A program made the translations under genes and the position numbers. Shown in pieces: positions 11,294 through 25,162 of a DNA stretch of 64,000 nucleotides (positions are counted from its first letter, which is position 1; every line of letters begins with the position of its first letter). A model generated the notes under the pieces. That model was given only the letters and a program-made list of their open reading frames with translations, made no database searches and was not told the DNA's origin. Origin of the DNA: Turbatrix aceti (Eukaryota; Nematoda; Chromadorea; Rhabditida; Panagrolaimidae); contig OZ017770.1 in NCBI GenBank assembly GCA_963969345.1, positions 7,945,246 to 8,009,245 on the forward strand. The letters run 5' to 3'.

Positions 11294-13367
11294 CCAGCGG
11301 AAGAATAGCCGTACATGCTTTTTACAGCAGCCATTTGCTCGACGAATCGCATTTTGTGAGCCACTGTATGAAATCCCTTGACAAATTAAGTTAAAAGCTT
11401 CTCGCCTGTTTGCAAGCGTCTTAGGTACATTTTCAAGCGGTTTAGTGTCTTTCTCCTTGTATTTTATCCCGGAGTGCGTTAATTTATTGTATGTAATGTC
11501 TGCTTTTCCCCTTTCTTTCTCTCCGTCCTACCGTAACATGAATATGTAAACCTACAACTTTAAAGTAGGGCACCAAAAAAAGAAATTGGTAAAAGCAAAA
11601 TTCATGCGACCAACTCCGAAGCTCCGAATACATAGTAACAACACCGCATAGATAATTTGTCCGCATCAAGCTTGAATAATGAAAATGATTGATAACTCTA
11701 ACAACTTTTTTTTCTTCTTAACTTAACTAACTCGAAATGCAAAATTGTTTACCGGTCTCTAACTTGAATGTCATAAACAGCTGAAAAGTCGTATCCGTCA
11801 AAAAAAGAATTCATTCAGCTTTGAAAAAGTCGGTACTACAACTACACATGTTCATTTTGTATTTTGCTTTGATAGATTGTTATGAAAAAGTTATTACAAG
11901 CCGCCACTTAATTTATCCATGATTGACACTAAAAATGGACGAGTGATGAGGTACGCGCACAATAGCGGTCATCGTAAACAGAATTGGAGAGAGACAAATA
12001 CGTTTCCGATGTCCACTAAAGCTCGTTGAGGATTCATCGCATCGCACGGCAATCGACTGGGATAGAAAGAGAGAGACTGTTCGTTTTGCGGGAGAATGCG
12101 TAATGCGCGTGGCTGACCCAAATCCATGCGCAGTTGCCTTGTCAACGACGTTCGTACCAACCGCTTCCGGTCGCAAATGCCATCAGATTCAAAATAATCC
12201 TCCAGGTAATTATCATCATCAAAAAAGGATGAAGTACAAAAGAGGGAAAAAGTAAACGGATGTACCTATTGAAAAATCAAATACTACAAAAATCCGGTTT
12301 GAAAACTAAGTTTGATACAAAAATATTTTGCGTTTGTAAAAAAAGAATAAATCCGGAAACAACTCTTGATTAAAAGCAAATAAAATAATCAGCTTTGCCC
12401 TGTCATCCGGAAACTGTAAACATGATCACCCGTGTCATGACAGTCGTCGCCGCCGACACGCGTCTAACCTTGAATTTTTTTCCCAAGACTCGTAAACGAT
12501 GCCAGCATACTTGTTCAAACTATTTGCCTCACCAACCGGAACACATTGTGTGCGCTTCTTCCACCCTTTTGTAATCCAGCCATTCAAGGCCGATTTTTTA
12601 CAAAATACCCCAAAATATTGCTACCGCATTACAGGTGCCGACTGCGAAAATGAACGGAAGTACGCATATTATAATAATAGATTTACAACGTCTCACGTTT
12701 ACACCTTTTATATAACACCGCAACACCCGTGTCCGAAATTGGAATAAGAACAAAAATCGTGGGCTGTACTTTTAAAAGTCATGGCACCTAAGCAGAAAAA
12801 ATGTACTCAAGAAAAAATATTTTATTTTTTTACTTGCGGACTTTTCTTGGCAAAAGTGTCTTCATTTTTGATTAAATTCCTAAAAAATACCGAAAAGAAG
12901 ATCCGAAAGTACCTATTTGTTAAAATAAAGTTGATGAAAAACAGTTTAAAATGGTTCTTTGTAGTATCAAAAACTTCACACTTATACGTTGTAAAAATCC
13001 AACAATCATGGATTTTGTCAAGGCATTCATCGAAAATATGTTATCAAAAATTACAATTTTGATCTCATTTCACGGCTGCGCCTCTATTCAATCAACTCGG
13101 CCAGACATGCGTTCGAGAGCCCGAAATGTGCTTATTCTTTGTGGAATTTACCAGAATTAGCAATGCCATAGTCACAAAACAAAGCGCGACAGCAGAAGCT
13201 AAGACATCAATGAGCGCTCGTTTGCTTGTTCGTTCGCTCGCCTGCGCTTGCGCTGCAAGACGCGAAAATACGCGGGACTCGGTGAACTCCGCTGTGTTTT
13301 CGCCGTGTTGCACTTGTTCGCCATCGACTTGTTTCTGCCCTGAGAATATTCAAATAATTTCCAAATC
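11294..13367. other. 2-kb intergenic region
   Basis: Pax 3' UTR, then AT-rich DNA with only short random frames. The last 150 bp are a GC-richer probable leader of SMC1. I see no RNA gene or mobile element. Confidence 0.5.
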
Positions 13368-16300
13368 ATGGGCTACCTGAAGCAGCTCGAAATCGACAAT
13401 TTCAAGTCATACAAAGGCAAGCACGTTATCGGGCCGTTCAAACGATTTTCATCTATCATCGGACCAAATGGCTCAGGTTTGGCTTTTTTCTATTTTTTAT
13501 GTTTTATAAAACCGTGCTTTTCAGGCAAATCCAATCTCATGGATGCCATCTGCTTCGTACTCGGCGAGAAAGTCACAAGTTTGAGAGTCCGCAAGCTGGG
13601 TGTAAGTAAAAGTACGCTTTCAAAATACCGTTTCACTGAAAAATACTCTTCAGGACTTGATTCATGGTGCTCCAATCGGAAAACCCGTCGCTCATCGTTG
13701 TTCGGTCAAAATGGTCTACGTCGACGACAACGAGTCAGAAAAAACATTCACACGCAGCGTAATATCAAGCGGCAATGAGTACAAGGTGGATGATACGTCC
13801 GTAAACGCATCACAGTACCACGAACACCTGGAGGACATCAACATCTTTATCAAAGCCAAAAACTTTCTGGTTTATCAAGGCGCGGTTGAGTCCATCGCTA
13901 TGAAGACGCCAAAGGAACGAACGCAGCTTTTTGAAGAACTGTCAAGGTCCGGGGATTTGTCCAGCGAATACAACAAGCTCAAACAAGAGATGTTGAAAGC
14001 CGAGGAAGACGCCCAATTCAATTTGAACAAGCGCCGCGGTGTAGCGCAGGAAAAACGCGAAGCCAAGATGGAGAAGGACGAAGCCGAACGCTATCAATCG
14101 CTGAAAGATGAACTCTCCGATCGCAATATTCAGCTTTTCCTTGTCAAACTGTATTTTGCCGAGCAGGGACGCGAAAAAGCACGGCATGACTTGCGAAAGC
14201 TGCGTGATGAAGCTACAAAAATTAGACAAGAGAAAATCGAGAAAGAAGATGTCGTCTCCAGCAAACAACGGGAGCATAAAAAAGTTCTGAAAGAAATTCG
14301 GAGCTTGGAAAAGCGCCTAGATCAACAGGATGCCATGATTGCCAACTTCCAGCCAAAGGTTGTGCACAGCGAGCAGCAGTTGGAGCACACTGAACGCAAA
14401 ATTGAGACTGCGAAGAAGATGCACCAGGCTACGATTCGCCTCGCCGACACGCAGGAACAGAATTTGAAAGATCTCGAACAACAACGAAAGTAAGAATTTT
14501 TATACTCGCTTGTCCATAATTTTTTATCCTTTGCAGAGAAATTGTTGAACGAAAAAAAGCGTGCGAACGAAAGCTGCTGGAAGCTTCGCAGCAGATGGAG
14601 ATGAATCTCGATTCGGCCCAAATCAACGAGTACAACAACCTCAAAGCCGAGGCTGAAAGCCGGAGCGGCAGACTCACTGTACAGATCGACAACGCTCTGA
14701 CCGAGCGTGAAGCGTTTTTGACCGGTCGACAGCACGAGGAATTCCGCATCAAGACCATTGAAGACCGACTCAAGCAAAAAGAAGCCGAACTCGAACGACA
14801 GGTGCAATCGTTCTCCGGTCTTGAGGAAAATCGTACGATCCAAATTGCGAGTCTGGCAGAGGAGAAAGAAAGCGTCAAGACCCTCGTCGATGAAGTCAGA
14901 GAATCAAAGATTCAACTCGAAAGGTTGGGCTTGGAACTCAACGATTTGAACAACCAAATATCCGATGCGCACGGCGATTCCATGGAAAACGAAAGAACAC
15001 GACGCCGAAACGAAGCCGTCGAAAACCTGAAAAGACTCTACCCCGAGAAAGTCTACGGACGACTCGTCGAACTCTGCAATCCTTCGCACAAACGCTATCA
15101 GCTCGCGATCACCAAGGTTCTCGGAGGCAACATGATGTCCATCATCGTGGATTGCGATGACACCGCCGAAGAGTGCATCACGTACCTCAAAGAGCAGCGC
15201 TATTTTGCCGAAAAATTCCTCCCGCTTGCCTCACTCGACGTATCTCCTATCAATGAGACTCTCCGTGAGGTATCCAGTCCGAGAAACGTTAAACTGCTCT
15301 ACGATATCATCAACTGCACTCAGCCTGCTGTGAAGAAAGCTGTTCAGTACGCGTGTGACAACGCCGTCGTCGCCGAGACGCCAGAAGACGCTCGACACAT
15401 GGCGTATAATTACGATCATAATCGCTACAAGACAGTCGCTCTGGATGGCACACTGTTTCAACAGAGCGGTATTATTTCCGGTGGAGGATTGGAACTCAGG
15501 CAGAGAGCTAAGAAGTGGGATGAACAGGGCATGAAGAAGCTCCGAGATCGAAGAAAAGAAATTCAAGAACAAATCAGCGCCCTGCACCGCAACAGAAAGC
15601 GTGAACTCGACGTTGAAATGAAGAAGAATCACATATCGCAGCTTGAAAGCCGGATTCGGTACATGGAGGTCGAAAAAACGAGACTACAAAACACAATCAT
15701 CCCAAAACTCAAGACAGAACTACAAACTCTGCGTGGAGAGCTTGAAATTCTGATGCCGCACATGGAGCAACAAAATGAAGAACTTCAGGAGATGGACAAA
15801 CGCATAGACGATCTCAAAAAACAGAAAGACAGCATCACCGACGTTGTCTTTGGCGCGTTTTGCAAACGGATTGGCATCAAACACATCCGCGAGTACGAAA
15901 ATCGAGAGCTTCGTTTCCACCAGGAGCACCAGAAGGAACTCAACGAATTCGACGTCGAACTTGATCGGCTGAAGTATGAAATCGAATTTCTGAAGACTGA
16001 AAACCGACGCGAAAAGGAGCGAGCTGAGGCTGAAAAAATCAAGGTGCTCGAGAAAGAACGGTCAAAGCTGAAGGCAGAGGTCAAGGAGCAGCATCACACA
16101 ATGAAAAAGTACGAAAAAGAACTTGCTAAAATCCAGCAGGAAGCCGAGCTCATCCGGGTCGCCGTCACTGAGGCCGAAGAAGAAGTTGTTGCCGCGAAGA
16201 AAGAAGTACAGACTACCGATCGCGAATTACACGCTGTGGAAAAGAAGATGCGGAATCTCGAGCAACTCGAGATAAGAAAAGCCCAAAAGAGACACGCGCT

Positions 16301-17407
16301 TCTGCACGAGTGCAAAATTGCCGGCATCGAAATTCCCCTCATTTCCGGTAACTTGCAAAATGTCATGATCGACGAAGAACCAGGTTTGTACCGAATCAGG
16401 ATTTTTTTTTAGTTGAATGTTTTTTTTTTCAGAAGATTCGGAAGGTGGCACGCAGCCCACATTTTCACAACAATCGCTCCAGGAAGCCGAACAAATAGCC
16501 GTCGACTACGATCAGTTGCAATACAATTCTCGCCGACTGAAGGATGAAAACGAAGTTAATAAAGTCATCGAAGCTTTATCAAAGGAAGTCGCCGATGCGA
16601 ATGCCGAGCTTGCAAAAATCACGGCACCTAACCTAAAGGCGACCCAGCGCATGGAACAGGTCCGTGAAAAAGAAGCCGAGACGACCGAAGAGTGTGAAAG
16701 CGCTCGAAAAAAGGCCCGAAAATCTCGACAAGCCTTTGAACGTGTAAAAAACGAACGTTTCCGACGCTTCCAGGAATTTTTTGAACCAGTATCGCAGCGT
16801 ATCGATGAAGTGTACAAAGTATGTTGTAGTATATTTTTTGTTTGTTTTGTTTACCCCGTGATTTTTTTTTTCAGGCGCTTAGCCGTAATGACAGTGCGCA
16901 AGCCTTTTTGGGTGCGGAGAACCTCGAAGAGCCCTATCTCGATGGCATCTCCTACAACTGTGTCGCTCCCGGAAAGCGGTTTCGTCCAATGGACAATCTG
17001 AGTGGAGGCGAGAAAACAATTGCTGCTTTGGCACTGCTTTTTGCCATTCATTCGCGCAATCCGTCACCATTCTTCGTGCTGGATGAGATTGATGCTGCTC
17101 TTGACAACAGCAATATTTCAAAGGTTCGCTTTGCCTTGCCTCATTCCATTCCCGTTTTTCTCTCATTTTTTGGTCGTTAATCGTTGATTCATGTTAATGA
17201 TGTTTCTTGCAGGTGGTTAGCTACGTAGCTGAACGAGCCCAGCATGACATGCAACTGATCGTCATATCGCTCAAAGAGGAATTCTACAACAAGGCTGACG
17301 CTCTCGTAGGCATCTATCCGGAACCCGCACAAATTACGACTTCTGGCGTTCTGACGTTTGATCTCGCTAATTTCAAAGCCAATCAAGCGAGTGCAAGCGC
17401 TGATTGA
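13368..17407 (+). CDS. SMC1: Cohesin subunit SMC1
   Basis: Seven exons (13368-13476, 13525-13601, 13654-14489, 14537-16383, 16433-16818, 16875-17123, 17213-17407) give 1232 aa, almost exactly the length of human SMC1A. Walker A GPNGSGKSN is split by intron 1. Two long coiled coils flank the hinge (about 510-650, with [19 protein letters not shown] and SGIISGGG). The C-terminal head has the ABC signature LSGGEKT and Walker [16 protein letters not shown]1 pairs with SMC3 in the cohesin ring that holds sister chromatids. All ATPase motifs are intact. The 3' part is cut by several introns, all in phase. Confidence 0.97.
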
Positions 17408-18857
17408 GCACTGTTCATTTTTTTGTAACTTATTATTTGCACATTATTTGCAGCTTATGTATGTTTTGGCGGAATATAAACTTACAGAACGATCGGAAAT
17501 TAGACTGTTACAATGTGGTACGTAAAAAAAGTGCGGTGCTAGGCGCGAAGCTGGGGTCTTCAGACAGGTAAAAAACCATTCCCAGCTAGTACCATAGACA
17601 GCATTGTTCCCGCAACTTATTGCCCTAGCCTCTAACATAAAAAAACGCTTTTTTTACAATAATTGCATTGTGCCCCGCGCATCAGTTGTCATTATTGCTG
17701 CATTCGGTTGCGTCTATGGACTTTCCTCCTTCCTCGCAGCATCGCCGGGAAGAAAAAAAACTGGCGGTTTTTTTGCCGGTTATATAATAAAAAAAACCCC
17801 TCATTGTTCTGCTTCTCGACGTTGAAAATAGGATCCTGCTCATGCACTCTTGTAAAAACAGGGAAATGCAACTGGCTATGATGAACAATCGACTTGCAGA
17901 TCAGTCTTATCGAGCACGACGATCGAGATTGAAATCTCCCAGGTCATCGTCGCGCACGAGTCGTTTATTCTATTCTCGATGAATCCATCGAGCTGGGGAT
18001 TGGTTGGACGATACCGCGAGTGGGTAAAGTTGGACGCAAATTTGAATTCTATCAACAACGCTCATTCATAGATTCCAGGTGCAAGTTTTCTGAGGGTCAT
18101 AGATTCCAGATGCATTCATTCATGGCATAGAATTTATCGCTGTCTGCCGGTTGATTCGGGTAAACAAGTGTTGTCTGCTATCCCGTGATTCACGAACGAA
18201 CCACAGGCCATTTCGGTACCAGTCATTCAGGCTTTCCCCTCCTCCGGATAGCAAGCACGCTGTCTCGTAATCAGTGCTGGTTGCTCCCCCCCCTGCGCCT
18301 CAAGATAAAAGCCTTTCGCACCTGACACTTTTATAGTCCCTTGATGAACAGCAATTCTAAGGCATTGTTTACGTTCTTCTCCTTGTTGCGTGTAGGTTGC
18401 CTGGCAGGTGCACGGTTCGAAACAAAAAAAAAACAATCACAAAAAAAGCAGGCGGAGCAAAGAATGGAAGACAAAAAAAGCACAAGCTGTGAGCGAGCAG
18501 GAGAAAGAGAGAGAAAAGAGAACGACGTACCAGCCAGCATACGGCCGTGTACAATTTTTTTGCGCAAGCATCCATCCATCTATCCTAAACAGCAGCAGCA
18601 CTGTGGACGACTGCCTGCCTGCCTGCCTCCCTGGCTGCGCCCGCGTTTTTTGTAAGGCGCAATGTGCAAAGACAGCCGTGTTTTGCGAATGTTTCAATAG
18701 CGAACTTTGCATACAACATGTGGTACGCTTTCATACCCAATTGATTGAACAATGGGTATTGAAAAACTTCCCGGATCTTATGATTTTTGACGCGCGCGTT
18801 TGATTTTTCGCTTCGTTAATTTAATTATCCATTGTCATGTAGTGTTTATGTTTCAGA
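17408..18857. other. Intergenic region with low-complexity tracts
   Basis: No gene supported. It contains a short direct repeat CATAGATTCCAG at about 18068 and 18101, purine-rich DNA at 18420-18520, and a (CTGC)n-like tract at about 18610-18630. Confidence 0.5.
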
Positions 18858-20903
18858 ATGCAAAAGCTGAGTCGAATCAGCTTCATTCTCTTCATCCTGC
18901 TTTTTGGCGCTTCGGCAGTCACCAATGCGACATCATGCGCGGAAATCGAGGAAACCTTCACGAATCTGACATCGATAAATGAAAAGGTAGGAAGATTACC
19001 GAGCGGGCTAACTAAGATTGTTGTTTGTTTACACATGCATTCTTGCAGACCGCGTGCCACTGCTACTATGATACCGGCATCGGCAAAAACAAGCAAACCG
19101 ACATGTGGATCGCGTGCTCTGAGCAAACAATGCCTAACATATTCCGCGTACTCAACGGCATCAATGAGACCTTTTTCTCACGTCTGATTGTTTGGAATGC
19201 ATTTTTGTCGGTGTTGCCGAGCGATATTTTTGCAAAAGTGCGCCCTCGATCGCTGACCATTGAAAGCTCGAAGCTGGCATTGTTCCGGGACGGAGCGCTG
19301 GACAAGATTGGACGCAGGCTAAAGGATCTCAATCTGCGAAACAATATTATTTCTGACATTCATCCGAGCATCTTCAAGGAAATCAGCGGGCTCGAAAGCC
19401 TCCAACTCTCCAATAACAAGCTGCACTCCATTTCACCGGAACTGTTGTCTTATATCCCGCAGCTGCATACGCTGCTGTTGGACTCCAATCAGCTAAGCAG
19501 CATATCAGATGGAACATTCGAAAAACTATCGCACTTGACCACGCTCAACCTTGCGAATAACAAACTCACCAAAATCACTCGGTATGTATGATGGGGTGGG
19601 GGTTGCACAACTTTGCGCAAACAAAAAAAAAATACAATGACGTGTTTTTTTTCAGTGACACATTCCGGGGCTTGAACAACCTCGAACACCTTGTTCTCTC
19701 CAACAACCAAATTAGCGAGATCGATTGGCAGGCTTTCAGTCACATGAAACGACTCAAAACCCTGGAACTCAACCAGAATCGAATTAAAAATGTAATTTTT
19801 TTTCAAATTAAAATTTTTACTATTTTTTTGTTTCTTACAGGTTGAATTGCGTGCTCTGGAACATCTGCAAACCCTGCTCTTGAACAACAATGCCATCAAG
19901 TCTCTCACAAATATCTCTCTGCGCGACCTGCCCTCGCTGTCATCGGTCTTTTTCGATCGTAATTTTATTACAGCTATCGGGCCAAACGATCTGAACGGTC
20001 TCGGCCAGAGCAGTCATCTACTCTTTCTCTCGTTCGTCGATAACGAAATAGCCGAGATCGATGGACGCGCCTTTGACGCGGTTCATCCGATCGAAACACT
20101 CAGTCTTCAGCGAAACCTCATCACGACACTCGTTGATAAGAATGATGGAACTCCTATCCTGCGATCGCTCAAGAAACTCAAACGCGTCTACCTGACGAAC
20201 AACAATCTCACTTCCATCGATGATAACAATTTTCATGGTTTGACTCAACTTGCGGAAATTTCGTTGGACCATAACAAAATTGAAAATGTAAGTTTGCCGA
20301 GATTTGGGTTCGTTGGATGATAAAAAAATGAATTTTAGGTTTCTCGCAACGCCTTCCGGGGACTCAACATTTCCAAAATCTACCTCAATAACAACCGTCT
20401 TCGTTTCTTGCCTGAGGGCATCTTTGACAATGTTGACATGGAGCACATCAGCGTTGTTGACCTATCTGGTGAGTAACTGCTTTTTTTAGGGATTTGTAAT
20501 ATTTCTCTGGTTTGCAGAAAACATTTGGGAATGCGTCTGCGGTCAGGAATGGCTCGGCCAGTGGCTAAGAGCCAACTCGCACATCAGTCTGCCTATCGGC
20601 AATCTCGGCTGCCTCGAATCCGAGTGCCTCGCCGAGAGCCTCACGCCACCCCGACCGACGTGGGTGACGGTGGTTAGTGGCTGCCTCGCAGGCTTCACCC
20701 TCGGACTCATCGTCATCATCGCCTACCTCCTGTGGCAGGGCAGAAGGAAAAACTACTGGTTCATGCCAACCAGCGTATTAAAAAACATAGACAATGACCA
20801 CGAACACCTTATCCCAAGTCCTACCTCTTTTCCCAATCCTGTTGCTTTAGTCGATGATAATAATTTGGATGCCAGTCGCATGCGCAAGGTTCATTTTCGT
20901 TAA
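18858..20903 (+). CDS. Secreted-type LRR membrane protein (eLRRon-like)
   Basis: Six exons (18858-18986, 19049-19581, 19656-19791, 19841-20287, 20339-20468, 20518-20903) give 586 aa. A TATGTTTCAG acceptor ends 1 nt before the ATG, which points to trans-splicing. Order: signal peptide 1-24, a Cys-containing N-cap, about a dozen leucine-rich repeats (for example LKDLNLRNN, LESLQLSNNKL, LKTLELNQNRI), an LRRCT cap (WECVCGQEWLGQWL), one transmembrane helix (LAGFTLGLIVIIAYLLW) and a short cytosolic tail. The layout matches nematode eLRRon proteins (LET-4, EGG-6), which organise apical extracellular matrix; that assignment is an inference. Confidence 0.85.
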
Positions 20904-21614
20904 CTCTTTTTGTCTGCCTTGCCTGTCACTTTTGTTAGACAGAGTACAGCTTGTAAGCGTTTAACAGAACCACTTCTATAACCACCACCTTACGAGTCCG
21001 CTTTCTTCCTCGCATCTCAAGTTGTACCAATCCCGATATCATATACGATATTTTTTTTTGTACTTTCTGTTGCTATGTTAGTCTTTAGCATTTTTAAGTG
21101 TCATTGAGTGCCCTGGTCTCTGAGCTTAATGCCTTCAGCACTGACCTTTTTGTTTGTAATTAGTCAATTCGTTAAATTTTACGTCTATTCAGATGTCAAC
21201 ATTCCTCAGCTGGGTTTTATCATTGTCAAAAACGAGGAAACGAGGCAAGCGCTCTTATTACAATATTTTTTTTTATTGTTGGTGTTAGTTTTTGATTCAT
21301 TTAAGCCGGGGCACAGTTTTTTGTACTCTATGATTATCTAGTTTCAACCTTGACAAATTTGACCAATCTGGTGAGCCATCATTTTTTCCTCAGCATCTTC
21401 GTAGTTGCGAACCTTGGACTGGCATCTTTATAATTTTGTTTGTTTTCCCGTGAATCGACTATATTTGTTTTCTAAGAAATAAATCAAGGAACCATATTTA
21501 CTTTCTTATTTTGGCTCGCGCACAACGTCAAAGAAGGAAAGGAAAAAATCTACACCGTAGTAACGATAATAAGGCACTTGGGGAATTAAGACGGATGCTT
21601 TATTATAACTCTCC
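20904..21614. other. Convergent 3' region
   Basis: 3' UTRs of the LRR gene and the oxidoreductase. An AAATAAATC polyadenylation-type signal lies at about 21478. No further gene. Confidence 0.5.
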
Positions 21615-22824
21615 CTAATCATACATCGTGACGACAGCCTTTCCAAAGAAGCCGGGCTGCACGACATCGTTGACGCATTTGTTAATGTCAGCGAGCGGGT
21701 ACTTTTCGACCCGGATCCCTTGCAAGAAGTCGTCTTCAAAGAGTTTTTTGATCATATCCAGCGCTTCGACGATTTCGGCTCTGTCCCGCCCGCTCAGCCA
21801 GACAGCGGTGAGGGATGCGTTGAGTCGGTGCAGATCAAGCAAATCCACTTGCGGAAATTCGCCAGACGAAAATGCGAGACTCAAGATGTGGCCGCCAACC
21901 TTTACGCTAAAAGTGGCATTTTGACATTATAAAATTGTTTTAACCAGTGGGTAGAAAATAAATACCAGTGAAGAGCTTGTAGAAAAATGTCTCCGCCTAC
22001 TGTGTCGACGACAAAGTCGACACCTTTACCAAAGGTTTTTTCACGCACGTTATGTGCCAGCTTTCCATCGGTCCAGTTAAGCGTAGACATAACATTTGCT
22101 TCCCGAAATACTGCAAGCTTCTCTTCGTCGTTTGAGGCGCCCAGCACGACTCCCTCAAATACGTTTTGAACCAGATCCATTGCCGCATACCCAACGGTAC
22201 CTTCAGCCGAGGTAATTAAAAATGAGTTGCTGCAATTGCAAGCGCGAATAAGTATTTAATTATGCCCATAAAATGACCGTAAATTGTTTTCACCAACCCT
22301 TTGTTTTCCATGACCAATTTTTTGAGTCCCAAATAAGCGAGTCCGTAGGCGCTGAGTGTGGGTGCGAGATCGGCGTCAATGGAGTAGGGAACCTTTATAA
22401 TGATATCCTCTTTTTCGTCAGCGATAGCCTTTTCTGCAAATGCACCTGTGCCTGCGCGTCGAATAGCCAGAACCCGGTCGCCTTCTTGGAAGTCTTTAAC
22501 CTTCTTGCCAACTTGCTCAACGGTGCCTAGCGATTCAAATCCTAAAAACAGCAAGTCTGTTCACCTGTCCCATTTAAAGTCCCACTCACCAGGTGTGAAG
22601 GGAAAAGGAGGCCGGACGTGGTACTTTCCCTTGATCATGGACCAGTCAGCGTGGTTGAATCCAGCAAGCTCATTCTTGATCAGAATCTGCGAATCCTTGG
22701 GGCTGCGTTCCTTCACGTCTTTAATCGTAAGGGGCTCATCGTAAGCGTGAACTACAGCTGCGCGATAGAGTCGCCGACTAAGAATGCGGAGCGAGAGTTG
22801 TCCAGTGTGTAGAATTCTCTTCAT
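21615..22824 (-). CDS. Quinone oxidoreductase-like MDR protein
   Basis: Four exons (22824-22590, 22541-22298, 22229-21966, 21906-21615) give 344 aa. The N-terminus (MKRILHTGQLSLRILSRRLYR) looks like a mitochondrial presequence. A GroES-like domain follows (AGFNHADWSMIKGKYHVRPP, DRVLAIR), then a Rossmann fold with LITSAEGTVGYAAMDL, where the nucleotide loop reads AEGTVG. It lacks the zinc-ligand set of alcohol dehydrogenases, so it fits the QOR-like 2 group of NADPH-dependent reductases. The donor ending exon 2 is a weak GTTGGT, but it is the only one that restores the conserved loop in frame. Substrate unknown. Confidence 0.85.
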
Positions 22825-23743
22825 CTTCCTGAAACCAAACTAGAGCAGTCCGTAAATGACAACTGAGAGTGAGCATGCACGTGAGCGCAAAGACTAAGAT
22901 GCTATATAGCCTGTAGGCTGGGAAGAAATGCACGTAGTCAATGAAAAGCAACATAACAAGGTTTGCTAGCCTTAAAGACATGAAGTACTCGCTTGTTCGT
23001 AACTTGTACTCATATAGAACACAATGCCAAGCGCACAGAGTATACATTTGTTTCGCTTCAGCTGTTGTGGCTGCAGGCTGCTTACCTTTTCACTTGCTAT
23101 ATTCGCGAGCGCCGGCAGCAATGCGTGCTTGATGTCGCCTGTGGCGAAACGAACGCGCGTATCATGTTCTTTTAGTTTCGTTAATATGCTGTTTTAGTTA
23201 ATTGTTTTCCCTGACGCTAAGGACATTATTTCTGTTAGTAATGGTTCTGTCTGTCTTCCATACACGTGATGGCGTATTCCTATTAAATTTTTCATATGCT
23301 CATTTCGGTTTTTGATAACATTTGTTCTCATGCTAAAACTAAAACTTTCCTGGAAACTCTAAATTTATGGTTGCCGCAATACATCAGAAAAAAATACGTG
23401 TAAAACGTTTTTTTTGCTTCGACGCTGAATTTAGTTACGAGTGATAATCTTCTAACGCTGTCCATGTAAGAGAATTATTTTAAAAATGTACGTTCGCTGT
23501 TTTAAAGTCGCAATCTATCGCGTTCAATTCCTACATTCCTTGCGGGCCTGTTTTCGTTCTTAACGAATCCTTGCCGGTGGTACATAGATTGTGTTTTGAT
23601 TTTTTGTGTGGCGTGTGATGATTCTTTGAGCATGCTTAACTTAACTTTTTTTTTACGACAATTGTGCTGTCGAATAAAACACAGCGGAAGAATGCTAGGA
23701 GGGTTAAAAATGCGTTGTCTGTTGGTTTTTTTTGTTTCAGGCG
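22825..23743. other. Intergenic, divergent upstream regions
   Basis: No coding signal. The region ends in a TTTTGTTTCAG acceptor 3 nt before the start of the AMSH-like gene. Confidence 0.5.
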
Positions 23744-25162
23744 ATGCTGGGCATTCCCGAGAACCCTGTCAAAGAGTCTCTCATACTCGATCCTGTGAGA
23801 CGGTTATGCAACCTAGTCGATTTGGCAAAACCACATGGAGTATCAACGGCTGTTCCTCTGCCTCGTTTTTGTAGCATTTTAAACGAAATGTACGATCTTG
23901 CATGTGCCTACCAAAAAGAAGGAAACATCGAAAAAGCCTTTGTACTCTATCTTCGTTTTGTGGGGTAATACCAGTTTTTTTCTTTCTTCTTTTTTTTTTG
24001 CAGATGTTTAATTTTTTTGCACATTTGCAGGATTGTAGTGGAAGAGCTACCAAAACACCGGGACTTTGTTAATTTTTCTGCAGTGAAAAAGGACAACTAC
24101 GACCGCCAGACCATCCGTGTCATGAACACAGCTGAATTGTTAAAGCGTCGCATAAAATCTATGTATGAGAAGCAAGCAGCAGACAGGAGAGCAAAGAATG
24201 CCAGCAACGAAGGAGTTCGTGTCCGTTTTTTTGCCTTTCCTCCATCCCTCTCTCTTGAAAGGCCATGGTCACTAGAAAAAACTAAATACGTGTCTTTCCC
24301 CTTTCTAGGAATCCAAGAATATACGTGCCAGTACAACCATCGGAAATTGCAGTACCGTGAATTCTGCATTAGTATGCGACACCCAAGCATACGAACCTTG
24401 CCAAAAATTGGATGCATCGTTTTTGTTCCATCACATAATTATTCCCGATAACTTGCCGTCTCAATTCATCGAACTATGCGATGATTTCAGGGAAGACTTT
24501 TCTTCAAAGTTTGGTGTACTTTACGGTCGCTTGGTGGGTGCTTAATGTTTTTTTTCCGGAAAAAAAGGCGGAAGTGATTTCGTGCTTATGAATAATATAG
24601 ATAAAAAAGTGCATATGACGCTCCCATGTGCTTTTAGGTACGACAGAGTCTAATCATTTCCCAAGTCGCTGTCATAGACAGTACTGCCGGATCATTTGAC
24701 AGACTTGAAAAAAGCGTACTCGAGCCAGATCCAGATGACAAGACTGTACTTAATAAGCTGGTGATGGTTGGATGCATCTGCGATACGCCAGCCCACCCTG
24801 CAATTCAGTATTTCCTGTCTCAAAGCCTAATATCGGAATTAGTATGCGTCATCTGCAAGCCGGGTAATGCTCAGTGAGTTTCTTTTATCTAACTTCCTGT
24901 ACACTGATTTCTGGTCTTTGTGTATGTGTTGTGATTATCAGTTGTCTCTGTTTGCAGAACATTTGTACTTCATTTTTGCAACACAGCAAAGCACAACACC
25001 GTTCTGGGTGATAGCGATAACTCGTCACCCCATGATACAGGTAATCACACAATCACCAACAACACGGAAGAATCAAGCACAACCGTCGCCGACGCCTACT
25101 GCCGACACACGCACATCACCACTCTGCTTACCTGTACGGTGCTAAACAAGGAACCAGTATAA
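23744..25162 (+). CDS. AMSH/STAMBP-like protein with degenerate JAMM domain
   Basis: Five exons (23744-23964, 24031-24214, 24309-24533, 24638-24873, 24958-25162) give 356 aa. Residues 1-120 match the USP8-dimerisation/MIT-like domain of AMSH (YQKEGNIEKAFVLYLRFV, VEELPKHRDF). A linker leads to an MPN domain that starts FHHIIIPDNLPSQFIEL and continues KFGVLYGRL. AMSH is normally a K63-ubiquitin zinc protease on endosomes with an E, HxHP and D metal/catalytic set. Here the HxHP box reads CDTP, the Asp of FLSxxD is gone (FLSQSLISEL), and the position of the catalytic Glu is not acidic. It should therefore be inactive, perhaps a scaffold for STAM/ESCRT-0. It ends in a polar Asn/Thr/Ser-rich tail. 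Confidence 0.85.

Noticed and set aside
12499..13062. Two plus-strand frames of 82 and 93 codons upstream of SMC1
   Set aside because: AT-driven Lys/Phe-rich translations with no family or splice support.
18331..18803. Overlapping frames on both strands
   Set aside because: Arise from purine-rich and CTGC low-complexity DNA.
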